Origin: Serripes groenlandicus
Taxonomy: Eukaryota; Mollusca; Bivalvia; Cardiida; Cardiidae
Assembly (NCBI GenBank): GCA_031761405.1
Contig: JASEVX010000013.1
Span: forward strand, 40,066,601 to 40,130,600
Length of the DNA: 64,000 bases
Direction of reading: 5' to 3'
Part shown: positions 45,183 to 54,595 of the stretch, piece by piece
How the letters are laid out: each line of letters starts with the position of its first letter
Numbering within the stretch: position 1 is the first letter of the stretch
The notes under the pieces: generated by a model
Told to the model about the DNA's origin: nothing
Seen by the model: the letters and a program-made list of their open reading frames with translations, nothing else
Databases searched by the model: none
Made by a program: the position numbers and the translations under genes

Positions 45183-46095
45183 GGCCATAATGTTAATTGG
45201 CAGAGGCCATACTGTTAGTTGGCAGACGCCATAATGTTAGTTGGCAGAGGCCATAATGTTAGTTGGCAGAGGCCATAATGTTAGTTGGCAGAGGCCATAA
45301 TGTAAGTTGGCAGAGGCCATAATGCTAGTTGGCAGAGGCCCTAATGTTAGTTGGCAGAGGCCATAATGTTAGTTGGCAGAGGCCATAATGTTAGTTGGCA
45401 GAGGCCATAATGTTAGTTGGCAGAGGCCATAATGTTAGTTGGCAGAGGCCATAATGTTAGTTGGCAGAGGCCATTATGTTAGTTGGCAGAGGCCATAATG
45501 TTAGTTGGCAGAGGCCATAATGTAAGTTGGCAGAGGCCATAATGTTAGTTGGCAGAGGCCATAATGTAAGTTGGCAGAGGCCATAATGTTAGTTGGCAGA
45601 GGCCATAATGCTAGTTGGCAGAGGCCCTAATGTTAGTTGGCAGAGGCCATAATGTTAGTTGGCAGAGGCCATAATGTTAGTTGGCAGAGGCCATAATGTT
45701 AGTTGGCAGAGGCCATAATGTTAGTTGGCAGAGGCCATAATGTTAGTTGGCAGAGGCCATAATGTTAGTTGGCAGAGGCCATAATGTAAGTTGGCAGAGG
45801 CCATAATGTTAGTTGGCAGAGGCCATAATGTAAGTTGGCAGAGGCCATAATGTTAGTTGGCAGAGGCCATAATGTTAGTTGACAGAGGCCATAATGTTAG
45901 TTGGCAGAGGCCATAATGTAAGTTGGCAGAGGCCATAATGTAAGTTGGCAGAGGCCATAATGTTAGTTGGCAGAGGCCATAATGTTAGTTGGCAGAGGCC
46001 ATAATGTTAGTTGGCAGAGGCCATAATGTTAGTTGGCAGAGGCCATAATGTAAGTTGGCAGAGGCCATAATGTAAGTTGGCAGAGGCCATAATAC
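45183..46095. repeat. 22-bp minisatellite, about 41 copies
   Basis: The unit is ttggcagaggccataatgtt plus ag. Variants have gtaag, gctag or ccctaatg. The unit is the MITE A end sequence ('gcagagtccacaatgttgg') repeated, so it grew from within the transposon. Confidence 0.95.
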
Positions 46096-46194
46096 GGGAC
46101 GGCTCATATATAGACGTATGCTGAACCATATGAAACAAACCGCTTTTCAAAAAATGTTGACAAGAGAGGAATATGCTCATAGTCAGCCATTTCG

Positions 46195-46449
46195 ATCCAG
46201 GGGTTATGAGTTCGAATCCCGGCTCGGCCAACTTTCTTTCCGAGGATTGACAAAAGTCAATGCGACATGCGTCATTCGTCTTCCACCAATGGGCTAAGTC
46301 TATGTGGAAAAGCAGCCAGTTGCTTAGGAAGATTGTTGTGTCGAGTACTGGTGTGAGAAAACCAGGAAACACATGAGTAGGTGAACTGGCCGCCGTTATA
46401 TGACTGAGAAATTGTTAAAAACGGCGTTAAAACCCAATCAATCAATCAA
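46195..46449 (+). mobile_element. tRNA-SINE with 12-bp target duplication
   Basis: TCAGCCATTTCG flanks it at 46183-46194 and 46450-46461. The head begins at the B box ('gagttcgaatcccggctcgg'). The tail is (AATC)n. It is inserted in the piggyBac-like MITE and is 5' truncated. Confidence 0.85.
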
Positions 46450-46621
46450 TCAGCCATTTCGCCTGTTGCCACACTGTTTCTAATATGAATAAATACTTGT
46501 ACTTTCATTTAAATAGATTTCTTTATAGTTCTGCCCATATGATTTCAAAGTCGTCTACTCCAAAAACAAATCTATGTTGGAAATGGTTAAAATTGCGTCA
46601 CCACCACAGGGATCATGAATT

Positions 46622-46871
46622 AGTGAACGGCCACCGCGATATAACGGCAATACTGTTGAAATCGGCTTGAAACCCCATAACAAACGTTTGAAATGAACAG
46701 CGGTTTCGTAAGAGGTCACGTCCATGTCGAATAACTATTAAAGTCATACCAACGGCCTCCGCGATATAACTGCAATACTGTTGAAATCGGCTTGAAACCC
46801 CACAACAACATTTGAAACGATCAGCGGTTTCGTAAGAGGTCACGTCCATGTCGAATAACTAAGTCATACCA
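46622..46871. repeat. Tandem duplication of a SINE tail segment (about 125 bp)
   Basis: Two copies of 'gatataacggcaatactgtt' to 'cacgtccatgtcgaataact' differ by a handful of bases. It contains 'ggcttgaaacccca', the SINE 3' core. Confidence 0.8.
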
Positions 46872-47027
46872 GAGCTCTAGATAAGGAGCGTTGTGCTTGC
46901 TCTTAAAGAGAGATCTTGTGGGAAAAAAGAGCTGTAAACCCCTCCATTATCTGTACCTCTGTCATATTCTTTACGTAGAGGTGGTCGTTGTGATGGGATA
47001 TGAACAATACACAGAGTCGCCCCTCAA

Positions 47028-47275
47028 GGGTCACGGCTTCGGTTGTGTAGTAGTAGAACGTCTGCTTCGGGTGCAGGGAGGTCGCGGTTTTCATCCCCGG
47101 CCGGGTCATGCAATATTTATTTTAGAATGGTAGTTATGGATTTCCCTGAGTAGCGCTCGGGACTCAGTATAACGCTAGAGTCAGGATAAATGGACCAGTG
47201 GTACTAGTAGCTTACCCGGACAACGCCATTATATAACTGAAAACGTGTCGAAAACGGCGTTAACAGGAATCAAAC
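47028..47275 (+). mobile_element. tRNA-SINE (second subtype), full length
   Basis: The head has 'ggttgtgtagtagtagaacg' and 'gcggttttcatccccggccg'. The body has 'gtcaggataaatggaccagt' and the 3' end 'aaaacggcgttaacagg'. Another SINE of a different subtype follows at 47300-47470. Confidence 0.65.
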
Positions 47276-47299
47276 AATATATCTATAGGGCCATCACTC

Positions 47300-47470
47300 G
47301 CTTTTCCCAGTCGCGGCACCTCGGTCATGGGGGAGTGCCCTTGGGCAAGGCACATTTTCTATCCTAGTACTGGTTTGTTTACCCAGGGATAATGAATAAG
47401 TGAACTGTCGCCGTGATATAACTGAAATAATGTTGAAAGCGGCGTAAAACCCTAATAAATAAAATAAATA
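47300..47470 (+). mobile_element. tRNA-SINE (GTTCACTTATTCATGATC subtype), 5' truncated
   Basis: 'ggtttgtttacccagggata', 'tcgccgtgatataactgaaa' and a tail of AATA repeats. Confidence 0.65.
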
Positions 47471-47537
47471 AATCACTCGCTCTTTTGTAGATGCAATAAG
47501 ACTCATTCTTGTATGACGCCGTGTGTAATATTACAGT

Positions 47538-47765
47538 TTAACCCTTCCCCATATATAGACGGATTTTGACGCTTCTTCTGCTTACATCTTTTGAAAACAT
47601 CGTGACGGAGGGAGAAATTGTCCAAAACAAGCAATTTCTCCATTTGCCACATTGTTGTCATTTTTTTTCAGTAATTATACCACAATTATAGAGATTTTCC
47701 ACACCTTTGAGAAGACATCTTTAAAGTCGTCTGCTGCAGATTTGCTGTATGTAGGAAAGGGTTAT
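47538..47765. mobile_element. piggyBac-like MITE, full length
   Basis: TTAACCCTTCCCC at 47538 and GGAAAGGGTTAT at the right. It contains the central stem 'gagggagaaattgtccaaaa' / 'caagcaatttctccatttgc' and the right block 'aagtcgtctgctgcagattt'. Confidence 0.83.
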
Positions 47766-47895
47766 CGTCCAATATGTCACCGAATTGGAGAATAAGTGGG
47801 TCAGGTCAATCGAAGGAAAAAGTATTTTGTCCGCTTCAATCATTAGCGAATTTGCTCATGATGAGCTTTCTACTACATTCGATTACAATTCTTTT

Positions 47896-48124
47896 TTAAC
47901 CTTTCCCACATACAACAACTCTGCAGCAGACGACTTTGAAAACATACCCGAAATTGTTCGGAAACGCCCTTTAAATGAAAGAACAATTATTGAATAGAGT
48001 TGAAAACATGGTGACAAAAGGAGACATTGCTCGTTTTGAGCAATGTCTTCTTTTGTCGCCATGTTTTCAAAAAGGCGGCTGCTGTAGGGGCATCAGAAAG
48101 CGTCTATATGAGGGAAAGGGTCAA
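47896..48124. mobile_element. piggyBac-like MITE, full length, strong central hairpin
   Basis: TTAACCTTTCCCACATAC at the left and GAGGGAAAGGGTCAA at the right. The centre 'gacaaaaggagacattgctc' pairs almost perfectly with 'gagcaatgtcttcttttgtc' around a four-base loop. Confidence 0.85.
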
Positions 48125-48486
48125 TTAAAGAGATTTGTAACACATATTTGCCAAGATCATTTTAAAGTCGTCTTCTGCAGATTTGTTGTTTGCGGGAAAG
48201 GGTTAAATTGTCAATTCGATATACTTGTTGGTTAAAATTTAACGTTTGTCGCTAACGTTTGATTGCACCAATTGTTTGTATACTTTTTACAAATTGGTTA
48301 ATATTTTCCCACTTGCAGACGTATCTTTACGCGTCTGCAGCATACGACTTTTAAAAACATTATGACAAAAGGGAAATTGCTCATGAGCAATTTCTCCCTT
48401 TGCCACACTGTTTTCTTCTCCATTCTAAAAGTGCACGTTCATCTATAGAGATGTTTGACATGTTTAACTAGATGTGTTCAAAGTCC

Positions 48487-48683
48487 TCTGGTTTTTTTAC
48501 CAAGGTTAATCACCTCGCCATAAAGTCTTTATAAGCGTTAAATCATTTTTTTCTTGGTAAACAATGGAAATTTAGGGCACCTGAATTTGCATTGTTTACA
48601 AAGGGGTCAAAATTGCCCCTTAACCAGGGTTTTTAAAATAGGTTTTTAGTTACAACAGTTTCACACCAAGCCCTCGATATTAT
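48487..48683. mobile_element. MITE B, 5' truncated
   Basis: It shares 'ttaccaaggttaatcacctc' and the right end 'acaccaagccctcga' with 43741-43969. Confidence 0.7.
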
Positions 48684-48788
48684 CTATTTTCTGGAGATCA
48701 GCACATTTAAGGACAGTGAACTATATAGCTTACTATTCAAAACAACAAACATAAAACTCTAACACCAAGTGGATACAGATCAGCAGAG

Positions 48789-49097
48789 ATCAATTGATTG
48801 ATTGATTGATTGATTGGGGTTTAACGCCGTTTTTAACAATTTCTCAGTTATATCACGGCGGCCAGTTCACATACTCATGCATTTCCTGGTTTTCTCACAC
48901 CAGTACTCCACACAACAATCTTCCCAAGAAACTGGCTGCTTTTCCACATAGACTTAGCCCATTGGTGGAAGAGGAATGACGCATGTCGCATTGACTTTTG
49001 TCAATCCTCGGAAAGTTAGTTGGCCGAGCCGGGATTCGAACTCACAACCCCTGGATTGACAGCCCGCGTCGCTACCGACTGAGCTACCGGGGCTCGG
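48789..49097 (-). mobile_element. tRNA-SINE, complete reference copy
   Basis: On the minus strand it reads: head 'gagccccggtagctcagtcg' (A box) and 'gtgagttcgaatcccggctc' (B box), body with 'gtcaatgcgacatgcgtcat', 'ggaaaagcagccagtttctt' and 'gaactggccgccgtgatata', then 'acggcgttaaacccc' and (AATC)n at 48789. About 309 bp. The Pol III boxes are intact, so it could be transcribed. All the AATC-family copies in the window can be aligned to it. Confidence 0.88.
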
Positions 49098-49560
49098 CAG
49101 CAGAGATCAAAGTACAGTCAACTACTCTCAACATGTAATTGTCCAAATAGTAACAGGTGTCACTTCATATAAGTCTTAAGTTACACCTAGGCATATTCAC
49201 TTATATTTTTACTTAACTTTAATAACTCCCTAATGCTTCCCTTATATACATAAAGTAAATTCGCAAACTTTGATCTCGCATATATATAGCCAATTAATCT
49301 CTATTAAAAAGTAAATTCACAAACATTTTTACTTAACTTTATTAATTCATTAATGCTTTCCTTATATACATGTACATGAAGTAAATTCGCAAATTTTGAA
49401 CTCGAATATTTAGATTCACAAACAAATTTACTGGGATTTATTAACACACTTATATATGCTTTTCTTATATACATGAAGTAAAATCGCAAACTTTTGTTCT
49501 AGCGTATATTTAACCAATCATGCCGTCTAAAATAGTGAAATTTAAATATTTCTGCATCAC

Positions 49561-49772
49561 CCCTTTCCCACATACGACATAACTGCAGCAGACGACTTTG
49601 AAAACATCTAGGATTCTTTTGTTATATCTCTGAAAATGAAGGTATACTTACTGAAAAGAGTTGAAAACGTTGTGGCAAAAGGTTTTGAGCAATTTCTCCT
49701 TTTGTCACGATGTTTTCAAAAGTCGTCTACTGCAGATGCATCAAAATGCGTATATGGGTGGAAAAGGGTTAA
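49561..49772. mobile_element. piggyBac-like MITE
   Basis: CCCTTTCCCACATACGACAT at the left and AAAAGGGTTAA at the right, with 'ctgcagcagacgactttgaa' and 'aaagtcgtctactgcagatg'. The central stem is shortened to 'aaaaggttttgagc'. Confidence 0.8.
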
Positions 49773-49780
49773 TATACTTT

Positions 49781-49808
49781 GGGGGGGGGGGGGGGGGGGG
49801 GGGGGGGG
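49781..49808. repeat. 28-base poly-G tract
   Basis: It lies between one piggyBac-like MITE and the start of the 265-bp duplication. Confidence 0.95.
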
Positions 49809-49811
49809 AAC

Positions 49812-50336
49812 CCGTCCATTAACACTTCTCTCATACAGACGACTTTTGAAAACATTATGACAAAAGGAGTAATTGCTCATTATGAGCATCACCTCCTTTT
49901 GCCACATTGTTTTGTTCAGTTTACTTTACTGTCATTTATAGAGAATTTTCTTATCTTTATTATCGTCTGCAGCAGATTTTACTGTATGTTGGAAAGGGGA
50001 GTTAATCGACAATTCACCCATGCACACAGTGATCACAGAGTTAATGAAATTTGTTAGTCTTAGGAACTCAAATTTTCCGTCCATTAACACTTCTCTCATA
50101 CAGACGACTTTTGAAAACATTATGACAAAAGGAGTAATTGCTCATTATGAGCATCACCTCCTTTTGCCACATTGTTTTGTTCAGTTTACTTTACTGTCAT
50201 TTATAGAGAATTTTCTTATCTTTATTATCGTCTGCAGCAGATTTTACTGTATGTTGGAAAGGGGAGTTAATCGACAATTCACCCATGCACACAGTGATCA
50301 CAGAGTTAATGAAATTTGTTAGTCTTAGGAACTCAA
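49812..50336. repeat. 265-bp direct duplication containing a piggyBac-like MITE
   Basis: Two copies, 49812-50076 and 50077-50336, almost identical. Each carries 'cagacgacttttgaaaacat', the hairpin 'gtaattgctcattatgagca' and 'gttagtcttaggaactcaaa'. The end of the second copy holds the stop codon of the neighbouring exon (50335-50333). The near-identity points to a recent event or an assembly artefact. Confidence 0.85.
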
Positions 50337-50478
50337 ATTGTCGCGTCATATCTATACAATGGCTCGTTTGAACCTTCCCCAAGTGTGAAATAAGATCGTC
50401 CGTTCGGACTGAAGGCCACATTTTCTCCCCGGTGTTCTTGTATATACGGTAACGAGATCGGGGAACCAGCTAACACTT
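50333..50478 (-). CDS. Propeller copy 1, last exon
   Basis: A 146-bp terminal exon: two bases completing Lys (A|AA), 47 codons and TGA at 50335-50333. Acceptor cttttttccag. It reads V-L-A-G-S-P-I-S-L-P-Y-I-Q-E-H-R-G-E-N-V and then A-F-S-P-N-G-R-S-Y-F-T-L-G-E-G-S-N-E-P-L plus Y-R-Y-D-A-T-I. G-E-x-V-A-F-S-P-x-G-x-x-Y-F-T-L-x-E-G is the final-blade motif of the family. The frame and phase follow exactly from the exon at 53417-53700. Another open frame on the same strand across this exon is a shadow. Confidence 0.88.
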
Positions 50479-50488
50479 CTGGAAAAAA

Positions 50489-51335
50489 GAAGGTTTAATC
50501 ATGGTATAATTAAGGTATAATCATGGTTATATTAAGGTATAATTAAGGTATACTAATGATTATATTAAGGTATAATTAAGGTATAATCAGTGTTACATTA
50601 AGGTATAATTAAGGTATAAACATGGTTATATTAAGGTATAATTAATGTATAATCATGGTTATATTAAGGTATAATCATGGTATAATTAATGTATAATCAT
50701 GGTTATATGAAGGTATAATCATGGTTATAATTAGGTATAATTAAGGTATAATCATGGTATACTTAAGGTATAATCATGGTTATATTAAGGTATAATCATG
50801 CTTTTATTAAGGTATAATCATGGTTATATTAAGGTATACTTAAGGTATAATCATGAAGGTACAATTAAGGTATTATCATGGTTATATTAAGGTATACTCA
50901 TGGTTATATTAATGTATAATCATGGTTATATTACGGTATAATAAAGGTATAATCATGATAATATTAAGGTATAACTAAGGTATAATCATGGTTATATTAA
51001 GGTATTATCAAGGTATAATCATGGTTATATTAAGGTATAACTAAGGTATAATCATGGTTATATTAAGGTATTAATAAGGTATAATCATGGTTATATTAAG
51101 GTATGATTAAGGTATAATCATGGTTATATTAAGGTATAATCATATTAAGGTATAATAATGGTTATATTAAGGTATAATCATGGTTATATTAAGGTATAAA
51201 TAAGGTATAATCATGGTTATATTAAGGTATAATTATGGTTATATTAAGGTATAATCATAGTTATATTTAGGTATAATCATAGTTATAATCAAGGTATAAT
51301 CATGGTTATAATCAAGGTATAATCAAGGTGTAACC
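50489..51335. repeat. AT-rich minisatellite (GGTATAATCATGGTTATATTAA)
   Basis: Dozens of units of 'ggtataatcatggttatatt' mixed with 'aaggtataattaa'. The period varies (11-36 bp). It begins 10 bp upstream of the last-exon acceptor of propeller copy 1, within that intron. Confidence 0.95.
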
Positions 51336-51364
51336 ATGTTTAAAATAATAAAAACATTCAAAGT

Positions 51365-51665
51365 GATTTGTTTGAATTGTGGTTTACGCCGCTTTTAACA
51401 TTTTTACAGTTATATCACGGCGATTCCTGGGTAAGTTCAACTGGTCCATTTTTCCTGACACCATCGAGTTAGTCGTAATGAGCATCAAGGAATGAAAGTC
51501 ATTACTGCTATTTTTTAAGTCTTAGGTATGACCTGGCCGGGAATGGAACACTTGACGTCCCGCCACCGAGACCTCCCGCACCCGATACGTCCCACCACCG
51601 AGACGTCCCGCACCCGAGAGGTCCCGTTTCCGAGACGTTTAATTTACAAATACACCACCGAAGTG
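51365..51665 (-). mobile_element. tRNA-SINE with a minisatellite in its head
   Basis: Body 'gtggtttacgccgcttttaa' and 'cctgacaccatcgagttagt'. In the head, where related copies read 'cacgacctcc', there are about five tandem pieces of 'cgagacgtcccgcacc'. 'ccaccgaagtggt' ends it. Confidence 0.7.
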
Positions 51666-52439
51666 GTACACATTCAAAGTGAAATATCAATTCAAATTTA
51701 CCCAAATTCGATATTCCCTTTTGCTTTACAGCACATCTACTATATTCCTAGCGGTTTCAAACATTTTGACGCATCTGCAGAAGACGACTTTTGACAACAT
51801 CGTGGCAAAGGAAGAATGTTATCGAATGCAAAACTCTTTTGTTTAACTATTGAAATGAAATCCTCCGGAAAACAACAACAAAAACAACAACAAGAGCTGT
51901 CGGAGGACAGCGCGCTCGACTATATGCCGCTTATTCACATAAAGCACTATTTCATTATATTGCACTTAAGTACTATTAACCCTTTCCCTCATACGGCAAT
52001 TCTGCAGCAGACGACTTTTAACTTATTTTGTCAAAACATAGAAAATCTCCATAATTGAATGGATAACCTATGACAAAGAGTGGAAAACATTGTGGCAAAA
52101 TGTTCTAAGTAATTCAAGGGCCATTACTCCATATTTAGGATGCAATGGAGTTATCTAACCTAATTGTACGATGGTCCTTAACAAATGTGTGAAGTATGAA
52201 GTGATTTGAATTATGAAACTTTAACGCAAATGTTAAAACTGACCGAGTTTAAAAATAGCAAAACCTAAAAAAAAGGTTTACCAAATGTTTGACATCATGC
52301 AAAACCCGTTTGATATGTTGAAGAATTATATTTGATAAATGAATGATCACAATTAGAAAGGAATGTAACCAAAAATTATGAATTTATCTAAAATTCTCAA
52401 AATCAAACAAAAATCATGTTATTTATTCCCAAAAAGTCA

Positions 52440-53248
52440 CACTCAGCATCTTCAACATACAATGTGAAGAAAGGTATTATATGTAATTATATTCCAAATA
52501 TGAAAGCCCTAACACAAGTACTTATTGAGAAAAATTAAAAAATTAAATGAAAATGCCAACTTGCCCTAAAACTTTAACCACCCAAAATCATGTCTTTTGC
52601 CGTAAAAAGAAGGTCACACTCAGCATCTTCAACATACAATATGAAGAAATGTATTAGATGTAATTATATTCCAAATATGAAAGCCCTAGCATAAGTACTT
52701 ATTGAGAAAAAAAAGTTAAATAAAAAATTCCAACTTGCCCTAAAACTTTAACCACCCAAAATCATGTTTTTTACCCCAAAAAGAAGGTCACACTCAGCAT
52801 CTTCAGCATTCAATGTGAAGAAATGTATAAGATGTAACTACATTCCAAATATTAAAGCCGTAGCACAAATACTTATTGAAAAAATTAAAAAATTAAATGA
52901 AAATGCCAACTTGCCCTAAAACTTTAACCACCCAAAATCACATCTTTTACCCCAAAAAGAAGGTCACACTCAGAATCTTCAGCATAAAATATGAAGACAG
53001 GTATTAGATGTAATTATATTCCAAATATAAAAGCCCTAGCATAAGTAACTATTGAGAAAAAAAAAAAAATCCAACTTGCCCTAAAACTTTAACCACAGAA
53101 AATCATGTTTTCTACCCCAAAAAGAAGGTCACACTCAGTACCTTTAAAATTCAATGTGAAGAAAGGTATAAGATGTAACTATGTTCCAAATATTAAAGCC
53201 ATAGCACAAATACTTATGAATGAAAATGCCAACTTGCCCTAAAACCTT
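52440..53248. repeat. 175-bp tandem satellite, about 4.5 copies
   Basis: The unit carries 'gccaacttgccctaaaactt', 'aagaaggtcacactcagcat' and 'gatgtaattatattccaaat'. Units start near 52556, 52729, 52906 and 53071, with a last partial at 53228. The right edge passes into 'ggacgccgacggagacgccg', the end of a common repeat. Confidence 0.9.
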
Positions 53249-53330
53249 AACCGGACGCCGACGGAGACGCCGACGCCGACGCCGGGGCGAGTAGTAAAGC
53301 TCTCATATTCTTCGAATAGTCGAGCTAAAA
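53249..53330 (-). repeat. AGCTCGACTATTCGAAG-ended repeat, one end
   Basis: Read on the minus strand it begins 'agctcgactattcgaagaat' and runs into (GGCGTC)n. The same kind of end, in the other orientation, starts at 53787 ('agctcgtccgtttcttgaag' then 'ggcgtcgtcggcgtcatcgt'). The two ends face away from the exon between them. Confidence 0.6.
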
Positions 53331-53416
53331 ACTAACAAAAGTTAGCAAGAAAATAAAAGTTAAAACGGTATAAACATTAGAAATACATAATGTAAAACAA
53401 AGTTTCAAGTACTCAC

Positions 53417-53700
53417 TTAAATAGTCTGTGTTCCCGTTCATACTAAAATGCAAAACCTTGTTTCTCGTTTTAATGAGAATGTCTTGTCCATCGCTCGAAA
53501 TATCCCCTCCCACGGGATCCTTGTGTGTGGTTGTGATGTTAAGGCCAGCCGTTTGTGTTATTTGTACGGACGCCGTTTGACCCCATCCCAGACTTGGTAT
53601 ATGTCCCACCATCGCTCCGATTGCATCATCAACTTTGGAGACTATATAAAGCTCCGCATCGGGTGTCAACATCAAGGTCTCGGCGTCCGGGTCGTTCCAA
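53417..53700 (-). CDS. Propeller copy 1, penultimate exon
   Basis: A 284-bp intact exon, acceptor cccattattacag, donor gtgagtac. It enters after two codon bases and leaves after one. It reads W-N-D-P-D-A-E-T-L-M-L-T-P-D-A-E-L-Y-I-V, S-K-V-D-D-A-I-G-A-M, and later P-V-G-G-D-I-S-S-D-G-Q-D-I-L-I-K. W-N-x-P-D-A-E-T-L-M, L-Y-I-V-S-K and G-D-I-S-x-D-G are family motifs in the order expected after Y-I-G-D-I-G-D. The upstream exons that should supply the N-terminal half were not found beside it: the next minus-strand exon is that of the P2X7-domain gene. So copy 1 is either split around another gene, 5' truncated, or misassembled. Confidence 0.86.
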
Positions 53701-53786
53701 CTGTAATAATGGGCAAATAATACCTATAACATCCACGGATAGGCGGAGTGATTTCTTTCTTACATACTACATCAACCCAATTTTTA

Positions 53787-54350
53787 GCTCGTCCGTTTCT
53801 TGAAGAAAAATAGTCGGGCTATTGTGATACCCTTGGCGTCGTCGGCGTCATCGTCTGCGTCGTCACACAACTTTAACCTTACTTCATAACTCAACAAGAG
53901 CGCCAAATGTCACAAAATACGCCCGTCCTGTTTTTTTGAGACGAATTAAGTATAGTGATAATTGGTTGTACATCAGGCAAATTTAGGGAGCAGACACTGT
54001 TAGTACAGTTTTAGCCATTTCGAGGGACATAAGTGTGTAGTGACTAAGATAACGTGGTTAGTTATCGAACTTGTCCAAGATATTATGCCAATACACATTC
54101 TGACCAAATTTGGTGATGATTGGACAAAGGCTTCTAAAGTTATTGACCTGACAAGACCAATTTTAGGTAATTTCTATAATTAAAGGGCGATAACTCTCGA
54201 TTGACTAAAGCAATATGGTTAGTTATCGAACTTGTCCGAGATATTATGCCATACACATTCTGAACAAATTTGGTGAAGATTGGACAAAGGCTTCACTTAG
54301 CTATAGGGTCAGGTATATATGTAGTATTCATTCAAAGAAGTTTTAATTTG
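53787..54350 (+). repeat. AGCTCG-ended repeat with duplicated body
   Basis: It starts 'agctcgtccgtttcttgaag' with a GGCGTC-rich section. A 150-bp unit with 'ggttagttatcgaacttgtc', 'gatattatgcca' and 'aatttggtga.gattggacaa' is present twice (54057-54135 and 54217-54290). Sequences of this type are common in molluscan intergenic DNA. Confidence 0.6.
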
Positions 54351-54376
54351 GATGAGAGTAGTTACTGAACACTTAC

Positions 54377-54595
54377 TGATGTATTAGTTGGTTCTCTTCA
54401 AGGGGGCCTGATGTCAGAACATAATCGTAGTAGGCAACTTCCATTACATGGATGTTAAGACAATTGGAAATAAACCCCTCATGTTCGGTGATGCAGGTTG
54501 ATGTCTCTTCTATTTTACCATCGACAACATTGGTTGTTTGGCAGCATTTCGCTTCTATCACAGTTGGCATGTTAATGCAGTTGTTACACCGACAC
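54377..54595 (-). CDS. P2X7 C-terminal-domain protein, exon 2
   Basis: A 219-bp exon, acceptor tttttattcag, donor gtaagtgt. The split first codon TG|G gives Trp, so the junction reads I-W-C-R-C-N-N-C-I-N-M-P-T. Then come A-K-C-C-Q-T, C-I-T-E-H-E-G-F-I-S-N-C-L-N-I-H and V-M-E-V-A-Y-Y-D-Y. W-C-x-C-x2-C, a Cys pair and C-I-T-x-H-x-x-F-x-x-x-C-L are the signature of the cytosolic C-terminal domain of P2X7 (Pfam P2RX7_C). In P2X7 that domain holds a zinc cluster and binds guanine nucleotide. In marine invertebrates it is often found without the P2X channel. The exon leaves after two bases (CA). The next exon expected for the family (aromatic and basic, ending in a conserved Pro-x-Cys) was not found. 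Confidence 0.9.

Larger units (their letters stand above)
44666..46105. mobile_element. MITE A swollen by a retroposon and a minisatellite
   Basis: The left end GAGCCGTCTCATGCTAAAAC and right end GGGACGGCTC are flanked by ATAT on both sides, a 4-bp target duplication inside the host MITE. It contains an inserted retroposon (44811-45090) and an array of about 41 copies of 22 bp (45183-46095). Confidence 0.75.
44647..46590. mobile_element. piggyBac-like MITE carrying three nested insertions
   Basis: Its left end is at 44647 (gaaccctttcccacatat) and its right end is the TTAA at 46587-46590. It resumes at 46106 (atatagacg) after MITE A and again after the SINE ('gttgccacactgtttc', 'gtcgtctactcc'). 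With the inserts removed about 230 bp remain, the normal size of the family. Confidence 0.75.

Noticed and set aside
45183..46095. CRISPR-like array of regular 22-bp units
   Set aside because: There are no variable spacers. It is a head-to-tail minisatellite derived from the MITE A end, in a eukaryotic sequence.
48990..49097. Functional tRNA gene at the B-box sequence gagttcgaatcccgg
   Set aside because: The A and B boxes belong to the head of a 309-bp SINE with body and AATC tail. The acceptor stem does not close as in a tRNA.
50020..50322. 100-codon frame repeated at 49779-50057 (hydrophobic, L-L-S-F-I-E-N-F-L)
   Set aside because: It is MITE sequence inside the 265-bp duplication. Identity of the two copies reflects the duplication, not protein conservation.
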